Origin: Elysia marginata
Lineage: Eukaryota > Mollusca > Gastropoda > Plakobranchidae
DNA: 64,000 bases
Reading direction: 5' to 3'
Assembly (NCBI GenBank): GCA_019649035.1
Contig: BMAT01003768.1
Span: 7,081 to 71,080 of the forward strand
The notes under the pieces: generated by a model
What the model was told of the DNA's origin: nothing
Seen by the model: the letters and a program-made list of their open reading frames with translations, nothing else
Databases searched by the model: none
Shown here: in pieces, positions 1 through 15,143 of the stretch
Layout: each line of letters starts with the position of its first letter
Position numbering within the stretch: position 1 is the first letter of the stretch
Made by a program: the position numbers and the translations under genes

Positions 1-2160
1 CCCCCCCCCCCCCCTTAAATTATTATACCCTTATAAGCAGATGTCTTCAAATTTGAAGTCACACAAGAGTGGTCTTTATTGAGGGTTTCCACTTTATATG
101 CATGTTACCATAGTATAGCAGCATACCAGTAACAGAAAATGTGTAGCAGCATGACAAAATGAGTCGAGTTGCGGTGATATTTGAATTGAGAAAATTGGTA
201 ACTTCTATCAAAGGGTCAAATATTGACAAAAGGATTCTGGGCTTATGTCGTTTAAAAAGTTTATGGTGTATTTCATTACGTTCAACAATAAAACAACTGA
301 AATAATGGCTGAAAATAAGTTAATTAGCTAGGGGGTTGGTTTGTGATCTCTTTGAATACTTAAATTTTAAACCTCTAGTCTAAAGGCATTTTTTTCTCTT
401 ATTTTTGATAACGGTTTTTTCTGATCCCCTATATTCCAAATTCAATAAATTTGATCAAAATCAAGATATGTGTATTAGAAAAATCTTTTCACTGCTTGAG
501 AGAGCTTTTAGTTTTTTTTAGTTTCAAAAATAGCTTCCCATTTTTACAGCTGACCACACTTCCAGGGTTAAGAAGATTCAAGAACCTTTCAAGCAAGTTA
601 CAGTATTTTAAAATCATTTAGTAAATGTAAAAAATTGGCAACCACACTCATTTTGCTGTACAGCCTCTCTTCCAGGGTCGAATTTACACTTTTGAATGCA
701 TTGCTGCTTTGGACAAGACATCTAACTAATCTAAGCTTCCAAGTGTAAAAAAAATCATAACACTGTTAGTGTTAATCATTTGTGGAAAGATATTAAAACT
801 TTTAAAATTTAAAATATGTCTTGCAACCAGTCCAAATGAGTCCTAAGTCGAAAATGGAAGGTAGTGAGATATTAGTATCACAGAAAAGCTCTACCATGCT
901 TCGGTGTGGAGTTTTAACCGTTTCAAGTTGGCAGGGTTAGGACTTTGAAATTAGAAAGGGGAGAAAACAGCATTTAAAGTTTAGACGACTATAAAGATGT
1001 TGAGGCCTTAGCAATCATATAACATTAACAATTAAAATTCAACACCTAAAACATGAAATTAGGTGTGATAACTGTTTAGAAATGGTTTTACTTAGCGTTG
1101 ATATTTAAAATAAAAAGTTTTATTTCAGAACACCCGCTTAACTTTGAAAGCCTTTATTTCCAAACTAAGCCTTGCGAATTATGACTCATTTGGACATAAT
1201 GCGAGACATATAGAGAAAAGAAAAAAAAAACATTTAAATAGAGTTTTCTGAACAAAACTTCCAATGTTTTCACCCTGGATGCCATACAAATAGTCCTAAG
1301 TAGGCTTACCTGTAAACCATATACATAATTGAATTTTCATTTTTAAGGCAAAAATAACCATACACTAGTTTTACCAAGTTTATATAGGATACCCTGCAGT
1401 ATTACATGTAGTTTAGCTTTGAAAAATAAAAAAGCCAGTAGTGAGATTGACCCTGAGAGGCAGTAAGACGGGAGTGGCTGCAAAGCAAAAAACCTCTCAT
1501 TAATGAAAAGCCTTGCTTGTGATAAGCCCATTTGGTGGAGGCAAATGTTTTGATTAACCAGGAATAAAAATGCATTCTTAGTTGCAAGATTTTAAAGGTA
1601 TGAAATTCTTAGTTGTAGTAGCTCATAGGCTGCTGTAACTGACAATATGGTTGGCTCTAGATTGTTCATTTTGCTGTCACTCAGTGTCATTATGTTTGTG
1701 GTAATTTGGGGTGTAAATATTTCAAATTCAAGGGATAAGCCATAGCAGTTCACAGTTCAAGCATTTGTTAGAGCTATTTTCTCTTAATTACAATCAAATT
1801 TGAATATTCCAACCCCAGGGGAAATAATTTTCAACTTTATCATCGAAAAATTTATTTTCAGTATACATTACGATTGAAAAATGAAATCTGTTAAGCTAAA
1901 TCATATGAAGGCCTACATAATTAAAAATAAGCAAATATTTTAATCAAGGCGACCCTACAAATTTAACTTTCTTAAAAACAGAATAGAACGATTCAGTTAA
2001 AAATAAATGGTAATTACAAAAAATATTACTATATATTATAGAATTATTCTGACTGATAGTGATACACGCCATAACATCACAGAACAAGAGATTAAAAAGC
2101 ACACACAGAAAGCAATTTTTATTTAATTTTTCTTTTAATTTCAAAAAGAAAATTATCTTA
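1..2160. other. Non-coding stretch beyond GPATCH1
   Basis: Begins with a 14-base C run. Apart from family-A repeat copy 1 (816-1209), A+T-rich sequence with no coding signal that I can support. Confidence 0.5.
816..1209 (+). mobile_element. Family-A MITE, copy 1
   Basis: A non-autonomous inverted-repeat element of about 390 bp. The ends are mirror images: GTCTTGCAACCAGTCCAAAT on the left and, read inward from the right, GTCTCGCATTATGTCCAAAT, continuing for about 35 bp. It has no coding capacity. Three more copies lie at 43.3, 48.3 and 57.4 kb. Superfamily uncertain. Confidence 0.8.
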
Positions 2161-2167
2161 TGTATGA

Positions 2168-2723
2168 GTTTATTGAAAATAATAAACATAATTATATAGT
2201 TTTTTTTTTTAACAAAAGAACGATTTTTGTACATATAACTGCATGGTCTGAGCATTCAGCACATATTACAGTAATAACGCCCGTTATTTTGGGGCGTCTT
2301 TTATTTTTAAAAGCTCTTGCTACACTGAAAGCTAGGGTTTTCCTCGTTCTCAAACTAAGGTTTGAAAAGCACTTATGATTTAATTTAAATTTTTTGAGAG
2401 GGGAGTAAGTGAGTTGGCACTAGGTCCATGATAATATTTGATAAGAAAGACCACCAGCTCTATGCAAATTGTCTCTGAACTTATAAGTATGACAATTGGT
2501 TGTCAATTAATGATGTACATGTGCATCTACAGCTCCCACAGAGACAATACAACAAAGATCTACACACTGTAGGCATATAGTGTGTCTATCTTCAAAGAAG
2601 CCAGCAGTTAAACATTTGATAAGCTTAGTTAGTGTTCTGCATTTCTTACGGTTTACATTCTACAAAGTACATTTGAAAATCTTCTTCCAAAAAGGAGATC
2701 TTGAAAGTTGGCAGCACAGAAAT
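2168..2723 (-). other. GPATCH1 3' UTR (probable) with poly(A) signals
   Basis: Sequence after the GPATCH1 stop on the minus strand. AATAAA hexamers occur at 2305-2300 and about 2173-2168, so the transcript probably ends near 2.1-2.3 kb. The exact cleavage site cannot be seen. Confidence 0.5.
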
Positions 2724-2775
2724 TCAATGTTTAATCTTTTCCAGAGATTTGTTGCTTTTGGAAACTTCTCGTAAT
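2724..2775 (-). CDS. GPATCH1: GPATCH1 exon 22 (C-terminus and stop)
   Basis: Completes R and adds [16 protein letters not shown] before TGA (2726-2724). It aligns with the ELLRRLK ending of the family. Acceptor TATTTTCAG|AT. The preceding intron is 4.4 kb and carries two pogo/Tigger-like elements. Confidence 0.88.
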
Positions 2776-5700
2776 CTGAAAATAAAAGAGAAGACATTTG
2801 TTAACTCAAAGTCTTTAAAAATATGAATAATAACTCTTCAAAAAGTTTCATAAAGCTGTTATTTTTCTCCCTATGAATCTTTCCAAATTATTTCCACTCT
2901 CTGATCATAATAAAGCCTGTGAATATAACTCCACACAACTTAGACTACTACCACTGTACCAGTGCTGGCACCAATTGTGAAGGAGTACCAAACCAGGTTG
3001 ACTATGGAAAATCTCTGTAAAATATTAAAGAAGAAAAATATTTTTAGCTTTTGCAGCTTTTCTTACTTGTATAAACTGTCTATAAAGATTGAGTTTTGAA
3101 ACATTTTCTTACCTTCATATTTTGTTTTTTCACTTTAAAAAATTGCTACAATATTTGGGTTGAAAAAAAAAAGCACAAAAAACCTGACATTTTCATAGGA
3201 CTCATTTCCAACAGATGAGTTTCCCAATCTTTACTACAGTAAATAGGTCAATTAAACTGTCCATATACAGTAGTATCCGGTTAAACCCACTCCAGTTAAA
3301 TGCGCGCTGCGGTTAAACGAACGCCAAATCGATATGACCGATTTATTTCTATATAATCAGTATACCCTAAACGCACGTTATATCGGCTAAACGCACGCTA
3401 TGAAATCGGGAAAAATTACTCTTTAAGTGGACCAGGCAACCACTGGGATGCGAGCTCGTTTCGAGGGATAGGCCAGCATCACTCCACAGAAATTCGCACC
3501 TTCTTTGTTAAAATGCAGGCCTATCTACCCACGCATGTTGTGTGAAGGGTAAGACTTGGGGGCAGGAGAGTGAAAAGAGAGGGTAAAAGTTGGACAAGGG
3601 CCTGTGGGGCGTGGATGAACAAATCAGATGATGCAAAATTCCAAAACTTCGCCCGCCCATACTGTAATCTATTATGTGACAGTGACAGGTGGACTGTAGG
3701 CTAGCCCTTGGCCTGTGTAGCATTGTGGGATTGGCTTTCTTCTGGTCCCGGTTACGCCTCCCCTCCCCCTTTGTTTCCCCCTTTTGGTTGCAGGGCGATA
3801 GGCCTAACTGCTAGACATAAGCCTTTCTTTCATTTCACACAGATCTATACGGCATGCAAGACGTATAGTATAGACCTTGTCAGAATGTTGTGATTCATCT
3901 TTTGTCAATCTCTTTAGACCTAATTTCAAGCCAGTTTTAATTCCTTAAGCCTCGAAGATTGTTAAAAAGATGGAACTAAAGAAACAACTACATAATCTGA
4001 GAAAAAAAAAGAAAGCTACTAATTTTTTTTACTACTTTTCATAAGTGTACGCATCTCCTAAACGCACGCTTTTTGGGTCCTCCAAGTGCCGTGCGTTTAA
4101 CCGGATTCTACTGTAGTTCTTTGCGGCCGCAAAAGGCAAAAGGCAAATTTTTGCACCCACCCAAGAAGTTGCAGTTTGTCAGTTGCTTATTCATAAACTC
4201 TATTTTCTTAAATAAACAAATATTAAAAAGTATTAACAAAAGTGTTTGCGCTAAGTCTTGTGGGTTTTTTTATTTTAATTACGAAAAAAATGAGGCTGCA
4301 TAATCTCATTACTAGATCTAGTCTGAAGGACTGCTACTGAAAGGGAGGGTGTTAGCCTTGTGAATGATCATTGGCTTTTTAAGGTACTAAGCCTGTGTCA
4401 CGCAGCTGAGTGTCTAGCCTTAAGTCAAGCGGTGTCCATTTCTCTTCTTCCCCGATAGCGTTCTTATCCTATGTTTTATATCTTCATTCAAACTTGTAGG
4501 CCCATCCCCAATCTGTGATTGACAGCTGTCTCTACTCCCCACCAGCTACAAGGGACTGGTAAGTTTAGCAAAGCAGATCACAAACAAAAAGAATGCGCAA
4601 CACTAGACCCAAGTCCATTCAATTTTATCATCTCCTCAATACTAGTACATGTACAAGAAAACTGACATTTATGCCCCTGCCTAACACACTAGTTACCAAT
4701 GCAGTGGGTCTAGACGCTGAATCACTGAGGGCACTACTGAGCTTTCATATAGCTCCATTTAATGAATTTTTTTTCCTGATTTCTCAGAGTTATTAGCTTA
4801 ACAAGTTTTTGATAATATTTTTTTTTTAATTTACAGTTAAACATAAATTATTAGTCTTTAAAATTCTATGAAATTTGAGGTGTTAAGTTTAATTGGGTTA
4901 TCCTTTCTTTGCTTTTCGGATACAGATACAGTAGAACATGAATATAGCGGCAGCCGCTGCAGCGGGACCATCCCTACAGCGGGACTTCACAGCGATCCCC
5001 TTTTTTTCCTTATGTAAACTCTATTAGCGTTGCTTGGATTAAACGGGACAGGAAAAGTACTGAACATGGATATAGCGGGGGCGATTGAGCAGGTGTAAAC
5101 AAGAGGAGCAGCGTTTTCTTTCTTTCCTTTTTTTAAAACTTTTTTTAAAGTATGTCTCTCTTATCTCAGATGGCTCAGAGCCAAGCCTTTGCTGGCCACA
5201 CCTGAGTCAAGGGGAGTAAATGTGGGGGTGGGATGGGGCATAATCTGTGTAAGCGTGTGTGAGGGAGGGAGTTATTAATGATTGTAGCCAGTGTAGGCGA
5301 TCTCGAACTGGTCAGTCAGCTGCGTGCAGCGCGGAGCGGCTGGCTAAGTGATGAGTGAGAGGCACTGAGAGTGAGACAAAGCCTGAACAAGAACGTAGAC
5401 TAATGCTAAGGTTTTATGAAGGAGGTGGGTGCAACAAGGTGTTGATTGTTGGTTATCGTGAAGTGGCTTTGGTTCCGAAAATACTGATTGGTTTGTAGTT
5501 AGTGCTTACAGGTTCTCTGATTCATCTAAATTATGACTAAAGTGGCGAGGTGTGTTGAAATGGTGATGTCTGAGAGTGAGAGAGTGACGGAGAAAATACA
5601 TCGAACGCATGGGTGGATATATTTATTTATAGGGAGCGGGTTAATTTAAAATGGTGGTGGATGTGTTTTAGAGATGCTAAGAGAAAGAAAGAAGAGGGAG

Positions 5701-8700
5701 AATTATCAACATGTGGTCAGACATCTGTTCATCTGTTATACTCTTTCATTACGATCGTAGCTGTTCAACAAGCATACGCATCCTGTACTTCTAATTTACA
5801 GACTTATTGAAAACTTCTATAATTATTGTCGGAACTCAAAATTGTACGACCAACAAGATTGAAGAAATGATGGCTTCCAGAGTCCTAGTTGTAACAAGAG
5901 AGAGAGAGAGAGAGAGCAAGTGACGATGTGGAAATAGAGGCCCCACAGGGGAAGAGAAGACAGCTGTTATCCTGAGAGATTGAGACTAGAAAGTTTCATG
6001 AGTTTCAGTTTCAGTTTCAAGGAGCACTGAAATACTTTTCCTAGAGAAAGGTTTGGAGCGGTCGACGTTCCTTTATGTTTGTTTTTGTTTGGTTTTTGAA
6101 ATAGAGCAAGAACCTTCTTTGTGTGTGTGTGTACAGGAAGGGGAGAGGGTATATATAAGGCCTAGAGTTTACCATTGTAGAATGGTAGATCTAGCCTTGA
6201 GATCTTCCGAAACTCAACTCATCAAGGCCATTCAGTGAGTGAAGTCAACATTATTTGCCAGTGATCGCATGTGTGGGTCATTGTCCTTTCGCTTCAGTGT
6301 TGTGAAGCGATGGGGCAAGAAAAAACACTTGCACCCCTGCTAACTACTAAGATAGGGCAATGACCTGATGACCGCAGGGCACCAACCTTTGCTCATTACA
6401 GTGCTGCGCTTGATTTACTGATACACCGCGAGTATTAGGTATACTTGCAGAAACTGACACACAGAAAAGAAGGAAGAAAGAACCCGTATCGGAGTTCAGT
6501 AGTTGACAAAATTAAATATTTTTCAGTCCGTCAATAAATTCAAAGATTTTTCCAGGACGGAATACAAAATTCAAGCACTTTTCCAGGACTTTTTCAGGGA
6601 AACAAAAATTCAAGCACTTTTCCAGGACTTTTTCAGGGAAACAAAAATTCAAGTACTTTTCCAGGATTCCTGGAATTCCAGGACCGTGCAGGAACCCTGT
6701 ATATGAAAATAAAACACACACAAAAAAAGAAAAAGAAAAAAAAAAACACAAAACAAAAAAATAGATCAAAGTAAACCAAAAAGGTCAAGTCTAGGCTTAT
6801 GGGTCACGTTTATTTACTTTTAATGGACAAGGGAGATAATTTTGCATGTTTATTTTTAATTTTCGGTAAACTCCCTTTGTTTTCCTACAGCGAGATCATG
6901 CCTATAGCGGGAATTTTCTCCTGGAACAAAAAATCCCGCTGTAGTCATGTTCTACTGTATATATCAATTGCATTTTTCTTTTTGTATGTCAGCACTTACT
7001 TAGCAAATGCAAATTTGTGTAGAGTATTAATTTGTATTGTATGACTTTTCTCAGAAAGGAGTGTTCTAATTTAAGTTGAAAATTTAGGCATTACACTTGC
7101 AAATTTTAGAATTCTTTGGGGCAAAGTTTGCAAGTTTTGGGGTTTTAAATTACAAAAAATCGTGGAGACAGATTAAATCCTCCCAAGTTTGTGTTTTAAA
7201 TAAAACCCCTCACCTATTTAGTAACTCAGAGTCTGACACTGAATCACCGCTATCTGATTCTGTGTCGGCTTCACTGCCTGAGCTGCTGTACTTGCTCTTC
7301 CTTGACTTTGTCCTTGATTTACTTGTCTTCTTGTGCTTCTTGTGTTTCTTATGCTTGCTATTTTTCTGGTTTAGAATAAAAGATTACAGCCCAGTTCAAA
7401 TATTTCCAACCCTTGGGAGCAAAATTTAACATTCAAAATATTCAATGATAATTTATACTGATAAGTGTTTTAAAAAAATCTCAAATAAAGATCTCCTTTG
7501 GAAGCTTTAATCGTTTTAATAGCACAAGAAAATGGAACAAGGAAAACAAATGTATTTCCTGCCACTTTTTAAAGTGTCAAAGGGGGGGGAGCTGTACTCA
7601 TTCTTGCCTCTAGGGACACATCAAGTTTGCTACATGTAAAAGCACAAGGACAGAGGTTAAATCTGTAAGCCAATTGGCCTTAATGTAGAAAACCCTTAGT
7701 TTAAATTACAACTTACTCTGACTTGTTCAACTAGTTGTGATTGTGTGGCTAGGTGTCTTGAACCACATAAAAACTAAAGTGACATAGAAAGTAATGTCAG
7801 GAGCTCTCACCACAGTCTCAAATTAAATACTTTTAAAATGAGGATCCTTCCTTCTCCGTAATGGCTGCATATAGAATTTGAAATTACATATATCAGAGGG
7901 AGATCTGAAATATGTGGGTTTTTATTTCTTGTCAATATCAGTGAATTAACATTTCATATTTGTAAGCAGATGGATGTTTCAACATGATTTGCAAATATTA
8001 TCTTTTCTTTCCCCTTTAGGTGTGATTCATTTGGAATGAAAGACAGATTGCTAAAAAAAAATATGAACCTACAGTTTTAACTGTTATGCATCTGCATAAC
8101 TTTTTATTCCCTTCACATAATTGCACATGAACTCTCTTCTTAATTGAATTTCTATTCTTTTCTCAAGATTTTGCATCTGGTCTTTTTGCACACTCCAAAA
8201 GTTGTTTTTTTTTTATTTTCAGAATTATGAATAATTTTGTCCAAGTGAATAGTTTAAAAAAATTTTCTGTGCATATTTTAGGTTGAGGTTTGTAAAAGTA
8301 TTGTAATTTTGTACTCTTTTTTCTTTCTTGTGAGATGACTTGGTTTCTTTCCTACTTCTGCTGTTGCTGTTTGTGTTTTCTAGTCGGCCTCCTTCTTTGA
8401 GATCTGTACATGAAACAGAAATACAATTCATATATTCTTTACTTAAAATTTACAATAGCATTATTCTAACTTTCATAAGTGCAATAATAACTTCTAGTAT
8501 ATACTTCAAATTCAATACAAAACTTAAAAAACTAGGAAAAGGAATTGATATCTCTGTGAAAATATCTCTTTGGGACAGTTAAATATTAAGTTTTCAATTT
8601 TGATTTCATTCTTATTGGTCTTAAGCCTAGAAAAAAAAGCCACCTGATTCATAATCTGACCTTTAGGAGTCAACCAGGAACTTAAATATTTCAAGCATGA

Positions 8701-11700
8701 CATTCACCTTTCATATATTCAAAGATTGAATTGCCTGTTCAATAGAATAGTTGTAGAATAGTTTAATCGTAATGGAATTGGCCATTAGTTTGTCACATTC
8801 CCATTACCCAAATTTCTCCTGTCCAACTGTTATGAAACACAATTTCCTAAATTAAACAGGAGTCGCATCTTTTTAAAAAAAATTGTCAATTTCCTAACCA
8901 TACTATTTTGCAATTTGAGCTGCCGAAACACACAATTTTGTTGCCTTCTTAAATAATTTGTTGGTGGACTCAAAACTAACAACTAACTGGAGCTAAGCTG
9001 TGTAACTTTGTGGCATTAATTCTGGGCAAAACGATTTTTAAATGTGCAAATACAGTCAAACCTGCTCAAGACAACCATTGAAGATCATGACAATTATGGT
9101 CATGATGGACAAGTGGCTGTGTTGGGCAACATGCTTGTAAACTTGTAAAAATGTTTTACTTTTTGTTTCTGTTTTATGCAGCAAACAAACTTTCCCATGA
9201 GAGTTCCTATTTGATTAATTTAAACAAATTGGCGGCAAGCTTAGGAATGCAGTGTAACTTTAAGCCCATTGGAAACTTGTATGGAAAAGGAAAGTTACTT
9301 TGAGTTACTTTCAAAAAGTCTAATCCAAGCTGTAGTTATAAAGATCAATCCAATCTGTAACGCCGCCAATGTTGATAAGATTTGATAAAGGTACGACTAG
9401 TTGTCTATGATGAACAAATGCTATCTAGCTCTACCCTCCCTATTGCAATCGTAGCTAAACAAGCTGTTAAACCCTGTTATACTGATGGACCAAACAAAGC
9501 ATGAAGGAGGAGGGGGTGCTTTTGTCCCGTCTTTTCATCACCTACACCTGTATCAGTTACACCGTGGCTGTCCATTTTTGTTTGAACATCAAATATAAAA
9601 AAAATATAAGAGTCGAGTAAGGTGTTGGGCGCGGGAAGCAATGGGGAGGTCAGGGTTCTTGACTGGGTGGCTAATTCGTCACCTATATCACATTAGGGCA
9701 TTTGTGTAAAATTGGCAGTTTTGAGTTATCAATACCACCAGATTCCTCACGCATTGGTCAATCTTAGGTCAAATCGGCTTGAAGATATTCTTAAAACTAG
9801 CTGAGTTATTTAATAAAATTATATTGCCCTATAGTTGGTTTTCATAAAAACAGTTCCCACTTTAGACCCTCTTCTGAAAAATGACAAAATTACTCATATC
9901 CCCTTCCATGATAATAGCATTGAATTGGTTCTTGTCCTGTCAAGAGTGGTTGCATTGGAGAGGTTTTTTTAAAAAGAGATAGTAAAGAATAGTGTGAAGT
10001 AAAAAGTTGCCAGCAGTCACGTTGGTAAGGTGGTGGTTATATAGAGCATAAAAATCTAGAAAAAAATGTAAGTCATAGGAAAGTGGTTGTCAATACAGGT
10101 GGTGTCCCTAGACAGGTGGTTGGCAAGGCAGGTTTGATTGTATGCAATGGGTTCTGTCTATTTTCCAAAGCATTTTAGTAGACCTAAGCTCACTACAACA
10201 AAAAGGTCTAACAAAGGTAAGAAAGGCGTATCCATGGGACACATATATGAGGAGGTTACTTGTGGAAGTTGTTAAGTCATTGACATTAGAAGTTGCGCTG
10301 TCTCTAATTTTAAGAAAAATCTGAGAGACATGAACACATATTAAATATTTTTAGAAAACAGACGATCTGGTGCATTTAGCAAGTACTCTTCTCACATTAT
10401 AGGCCTAGACTTTATAATTCCTCTCAAATACTAGTATTTTAGGTTTGAAAATCATTACTCCAGTATTTGGGTAGTCATTCTGGCACTAAAATACTGAAAA
10501 CAGTACTGGTTGGCAAATCTGATTATATGGCATTGATTGTTAAAAATCAGACCTGTCCTTAACGATGATGCTGATGGAAATTTTATATTAGGTCCAAAAG
10601 CTGAAGCACTGCTGAAGCCACCTTCTCCCTCACCACCATCATGACTGGCCTGTTTGTCTTCACTGGGTAATGCAAGTCTTGCTGCAACTGGTGGTAAACT
10701 TGGTCCATATGCCTCAGCTTCATTTTCATCATCATTTACTTCTTTATCCTCACTACACTGTGTGAAGACTGCAGCTGTTTCTGGGATATTGGAAGGACAT
10801 ACAACCAATTGTTATCACACTCATGACACAACTGTTAAAGTTTTGTCAGCCACATTAGAAAGTAATCACAGGTTAGGAAAAATAAATCAAATTTTGACAC
10901 AAAGAATGCACAAACCAACACATAAAACAACTAGGCTAATGTGTGAACTACATACAATTTTTTAGACTAAACAGGAACATAACTTTAGAGAATTAAGCAA
11001 GTAATTGTTGTCAGTTCTGAGGTGCTTTATAATATACAGAATTTTAAAAAATCAAACACTTATTATTATTTCTCTACTTGATTTATTTATTCTTTTCAAA
11101 GAATTAGGGAAAACTCACTGGAACCTATGACATCAATCCAGAGACTTAATTTAGCACACGTTTGATTGAAAGCATAACAATAACTGCACTTTAAAATAAG
11201 AAGCTGATTACAGCCTTTTTATAGTAGAAAAATAAATAATTTTCACTTCACTTACCTTTGGATTTCAGGCTATCTTGCTTTTCCACATCTTCTAAAACGC
11301 TAAATATAGATTTTGCCCCTGACTGTGATCTCCACTGAAGAGATTTATCTACAGTTTGAATGCCTGCAGTGCTACAGGAAACATCAGAGGAAGCTTCTTG
11401 TTGAGATAGAGCTGCTGCTTGCTGCTCCTCTTGTGGTTTCTTTCGCCGGTTAAACAGTGGACGAAATGAATCCTTGATGACTAATTTAAAAGTTGAAAAA
11501 AAAAGCAATACCTTTTTATGAAAATGTTTTAAGTTTTCTTATAGGCTTTATAATTCCTTGAAGGGTAACAAATGTATTATTACTCTTTTACAAACTGACA
11601 AAAGAAAGGGAAAAAAGATTAGTGGGTAAATTTAAATCTCAATTAAATTTTTGCCAATTTTTTTGCTTTTGAAGGTGCAGAGTCTCGCCTGTTAGTTATT

Positions 11701-14515
11701 TTTTTGATAGCCTACTGACTTGTTGGAAAAAAATTAACCATTTCCATCTTTTGTGCATGGTGTGAAAATTGGTTTCTGTAGTACTCCAATAAGTCACTTT
11801 TATATCTCACTTTCTAACAAATTATTTTAAAAATGTTGCTTTCTGGTCATTTCTTGCAGCTCACCTTCGACCTCATCTGATAATTCTGTTTTGATAGCAG
11901 TAGGTTCTTTTAGCTCTTGCTTAGCAGTCTCAGTTGTGTCCTCACTGGGTGCATCTGGTGAAGAAGGAGCATCCTCGCTGGATAATTCTGCATCCTTATT
12001 CTCTTGTATTTCCTCTTCTTTATCAGAATCCTCAGAGTCAGAGTTTTTGAAGATGGCACGGAAGAGGTCCATATCTGCAGATTGCTCTTCTTCGTCAAGA
12101 TTTTCCTTCTCCTCATCATTTTGATGATCTTCCACTGATGTTCTAATTGTTCCTGGTTGTGAAACTGCTTCTAATGTTGGCTTTGATTGAGACGCATTTT
12201 CACGATTACTTTGCTGAAATTGAAAGAGATACTTCATATTTATTTTATGTGCCTTTTTGTGAATGACTTACTTTTTTTATTTGTAATCATTAACGTCTGC
12301 AGCTCTTGCTTGGTTTCTTTTAATTATTGTTTTTTCAAAAATAAATTTCACCTGACAGTGAGAAACAGACTTCATTTCACTTGAGTCTAAAAGTTATTAA
12401 CATAAACCAGAGTATTTATATCTGACAACATGTTGTGAAAAGTTTCTAGAGCCATGTTTATAATGGTAAAAATTTGAATGTTATTTAACACTGGGACCAC
12501 ATACATACCTCTTTATAATTAAATTTTACCTTAAAGCAAAATGAGAGAGTTTCAGAAAGAGAGAAGGAGAGAATAGGAAAGGGAAAGAGATAGAGGGAGA
12601 ATTTAAATGTATCATGAAGGGGGGAAAAAAAGTAAAGGAGAGAGAGACAGGGATAGGGAGGTAGAAGGAGCTAGGAAGAGATGCTGAGACTAGAAAGAAA
12701 GAAAAACAGAGAAGGAGAAGGACTAAATCTGCATTTCTGATATTGAAAGATACATGGCTAGTGTAGATAAGGAAAGTTAAGACCAATATTCACTTGTTTT
12801 ATTTATTTAAGTTGGTTGCATAGGGTATTATAATTATATCTCAAGAATAAGAGAGATACTGATAAATTGCCCTCAATTTTGTGGAGGTAAAGATTCTTTT
12901 CTTTTAACGACCATATATTGAACTTATTAATCTATATTGGCTTTGTCTTCATTCTGTTGGCTTGCCTTAAGTTTCTACCTATCGCCTTCTCCTCATTCTG
13001 TCCTCCCTATTACAATTTTCATTCTCTTCTTCATCCTAGTTCTATGAGTTGAAAGCATCTAAATCTTGGTCTTGGTTACATTTTTTTTTACCCGCAGATT
13101 TTAAATCTGAGTCCAGATCTCATCTTGGCTAGTAATTTTATTAGGGTTCTCGCACCCTATCAAGAAAGAAATTCAAGTACTTTTCCAGGACTTTTCAAGG
13201 ACCAATTCTCAAATTCCAGGACCACCAGCCGATCAACTGTGTAGTTTTTAAAGAGGTCTGATGATTAATTGTAAAAAGTGTGTGGATTGAAGGCATATAA
13301 ACCCCAGATAAAAAAATGAAATTTCATAACATATGTCCATTTAGTATCTTAACAACCTAATTTGAAAAATACTTTGTAATGGAAATGAAAAATATTTAGA
13401 TCTAGGAGGGGGTCAATCTACACAATCCTAAGACATTCAAATTCCATAGCCCTAAAATAAAATCTATACAAGTAAATTGACTTGCTAGGGTGTAATAAAG
13501 GTTAAACCCTGACCCAAAATATGTTAAAATAGTTAGAGGTGGTATGCAAACTCACACTACAGACATTTAAGGCCTTTGGGAACATATTTTGAATTTTAAA
13601 AAGTGAAAAAAAGTCTACAGTTGAAGTTTTAGAAAGGGCCTCTCATTGTATGAGAGATGATTTACATTGTTAAATTAGGCTACATAGTCACTTCAATCAT
13701 TTATAATATGATTCTGACATTTCCCAAATACACATTGTAGGACTAGATCTAGATTGACCAGGCTTTACCATCCATTCAATCTATACAGTGCTGTCATTAA
13801 CGAATTTCAGATCCTAAATATACATGTAGGCCTGCACCTAATTGAACATGACATAGGACGATTTCAACAAACAATAAAATGACTGCATAGGCACCCTTAG
13901 ATGCAGATAGGTGGCTTCTGCAACTTTACCACCAGAACACTGCGAGCATAAAAAGGCCATACTGTTTCTGATAGGTCACTCCTATGCAGTTGTCTTATTG
14001 TAAGCAAGTGAGTGCATACATGCGTATCCATATGCACTGACCACAAGCATCAATGACATAGAGTCGGGCACAAGACCTCAGTAACATGTAGCACTGTGAT
14101 TCCTTTAGCAATATCGTTGAACAATCAATTTTGTTCAGGGCACCAGAGCCTTTTCAAAACCCAAACTTCACACCACCACCTTCACTTCTACATAATCATA
14201 CCTCATTTAGAAATAATATAGGTAACACACATAAGTGCGAGTCTCACTCCAGAATGTTGATTAAACTACTTCGAATACAAGTTTTTTTTGCAAATCTTCG
14301 TTTCACTTCCAGTTCCCAATTGCAGGGTGAGAGAGAGAGAGAGAGAGTCAGTGTGTGTAGAGCTTAAAAGGAAAGATAAAGGAAAGATTCCCACAGATGC
14401 GAAGAAGAGGGCATAAAGTCATAGACAAAAGGGAAACTGGAATATCAAGAAAAGGGCATGAGAGAAAGAGAGAGAAAGAGGAGAGAGGGAGTGTGTGTGT
14501 GTTAGAGAGAGAGAC

Positions 14516-14567
<52 letters not shown>

Positions 14568-15111
14568 TAAGGCTTTTGAAGAAAGACAAAAGGATAGATT
14601 CTCACAGTTGCAAAGAAGAGGAAGGAGCAGGTATTAAGGCAGAGAGGGAGCAGAAACGTGGAAAAGAAAGGATATTTGAGAGAGAGAGAGAAGGGAGGTT
14701 CAGGCTAATCAAGAACAATTTTTCCAAGGTAGCGAAAAAGAAGGATGAGCAGACATAAACTGAAAGGCAGAGAAGGAGGAGGAAAGCCATAGAAAAGAAA
14801 GGGTATTTGATAGAGAAAAAAGAGAGAGATACGGAGGAAGAGAAAGAAGGAGATAGATGGTGATGAAAATATTTTGCTGGAGAGAGAGAAAGCAAGTGAC
14901 GATGTCTAAATATGGAAATAGAGGCCCGACAGGGAAAGAGAAGACAGCTGTTATCCTGAGAGGTTGAGACTAGAATGTTTCACGATTTTTAGTTTCAGTT
15001 TCAAGGAGCACTGAAATACTTTTCGTGAAAAAAGGTAAGAGCCGTTGACGTTCCCTTGTTTATGTTTGTTTTTGTTTGTTTTTTTTTTTAAATAGAGCAA
15101 GAACCTTCTTT

Positions 15112-15143
<32 letters not shown>

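Larger units (their letters stand above)
4929..6957. mobile_element. Pogo/Tigger-like non-autonomous element T2
   Basis: Ends CAGTAGAACATGAATATAGC (left) and CAGTAGAACATGACTACAGC (right, inward) with flanking TA. Length 2,029 bp. No transposase seen. The interior contains a GA microsatellite, a block shared with 14.9-15.2 kb, a 39-bp tandem repeat and a hAT-type terminus, so other elements inserted into it later. Confidence 0.8.
2776..7213 (-). other. GPATCH1 intron 21, mostly transposons
   Basis: Holds elements T1 and T2 and the repeats nested in T2. Between them, 4114-4928 shows a TCTAGATC-type word (about 4312) but no gene. Confidence 0.7.

Noticed and set aside
14348-14895. Ser/Leu- and Arg/Glu-rich frames
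   Set aside because: Products of the GA microsatellite and purine-rich DNA.
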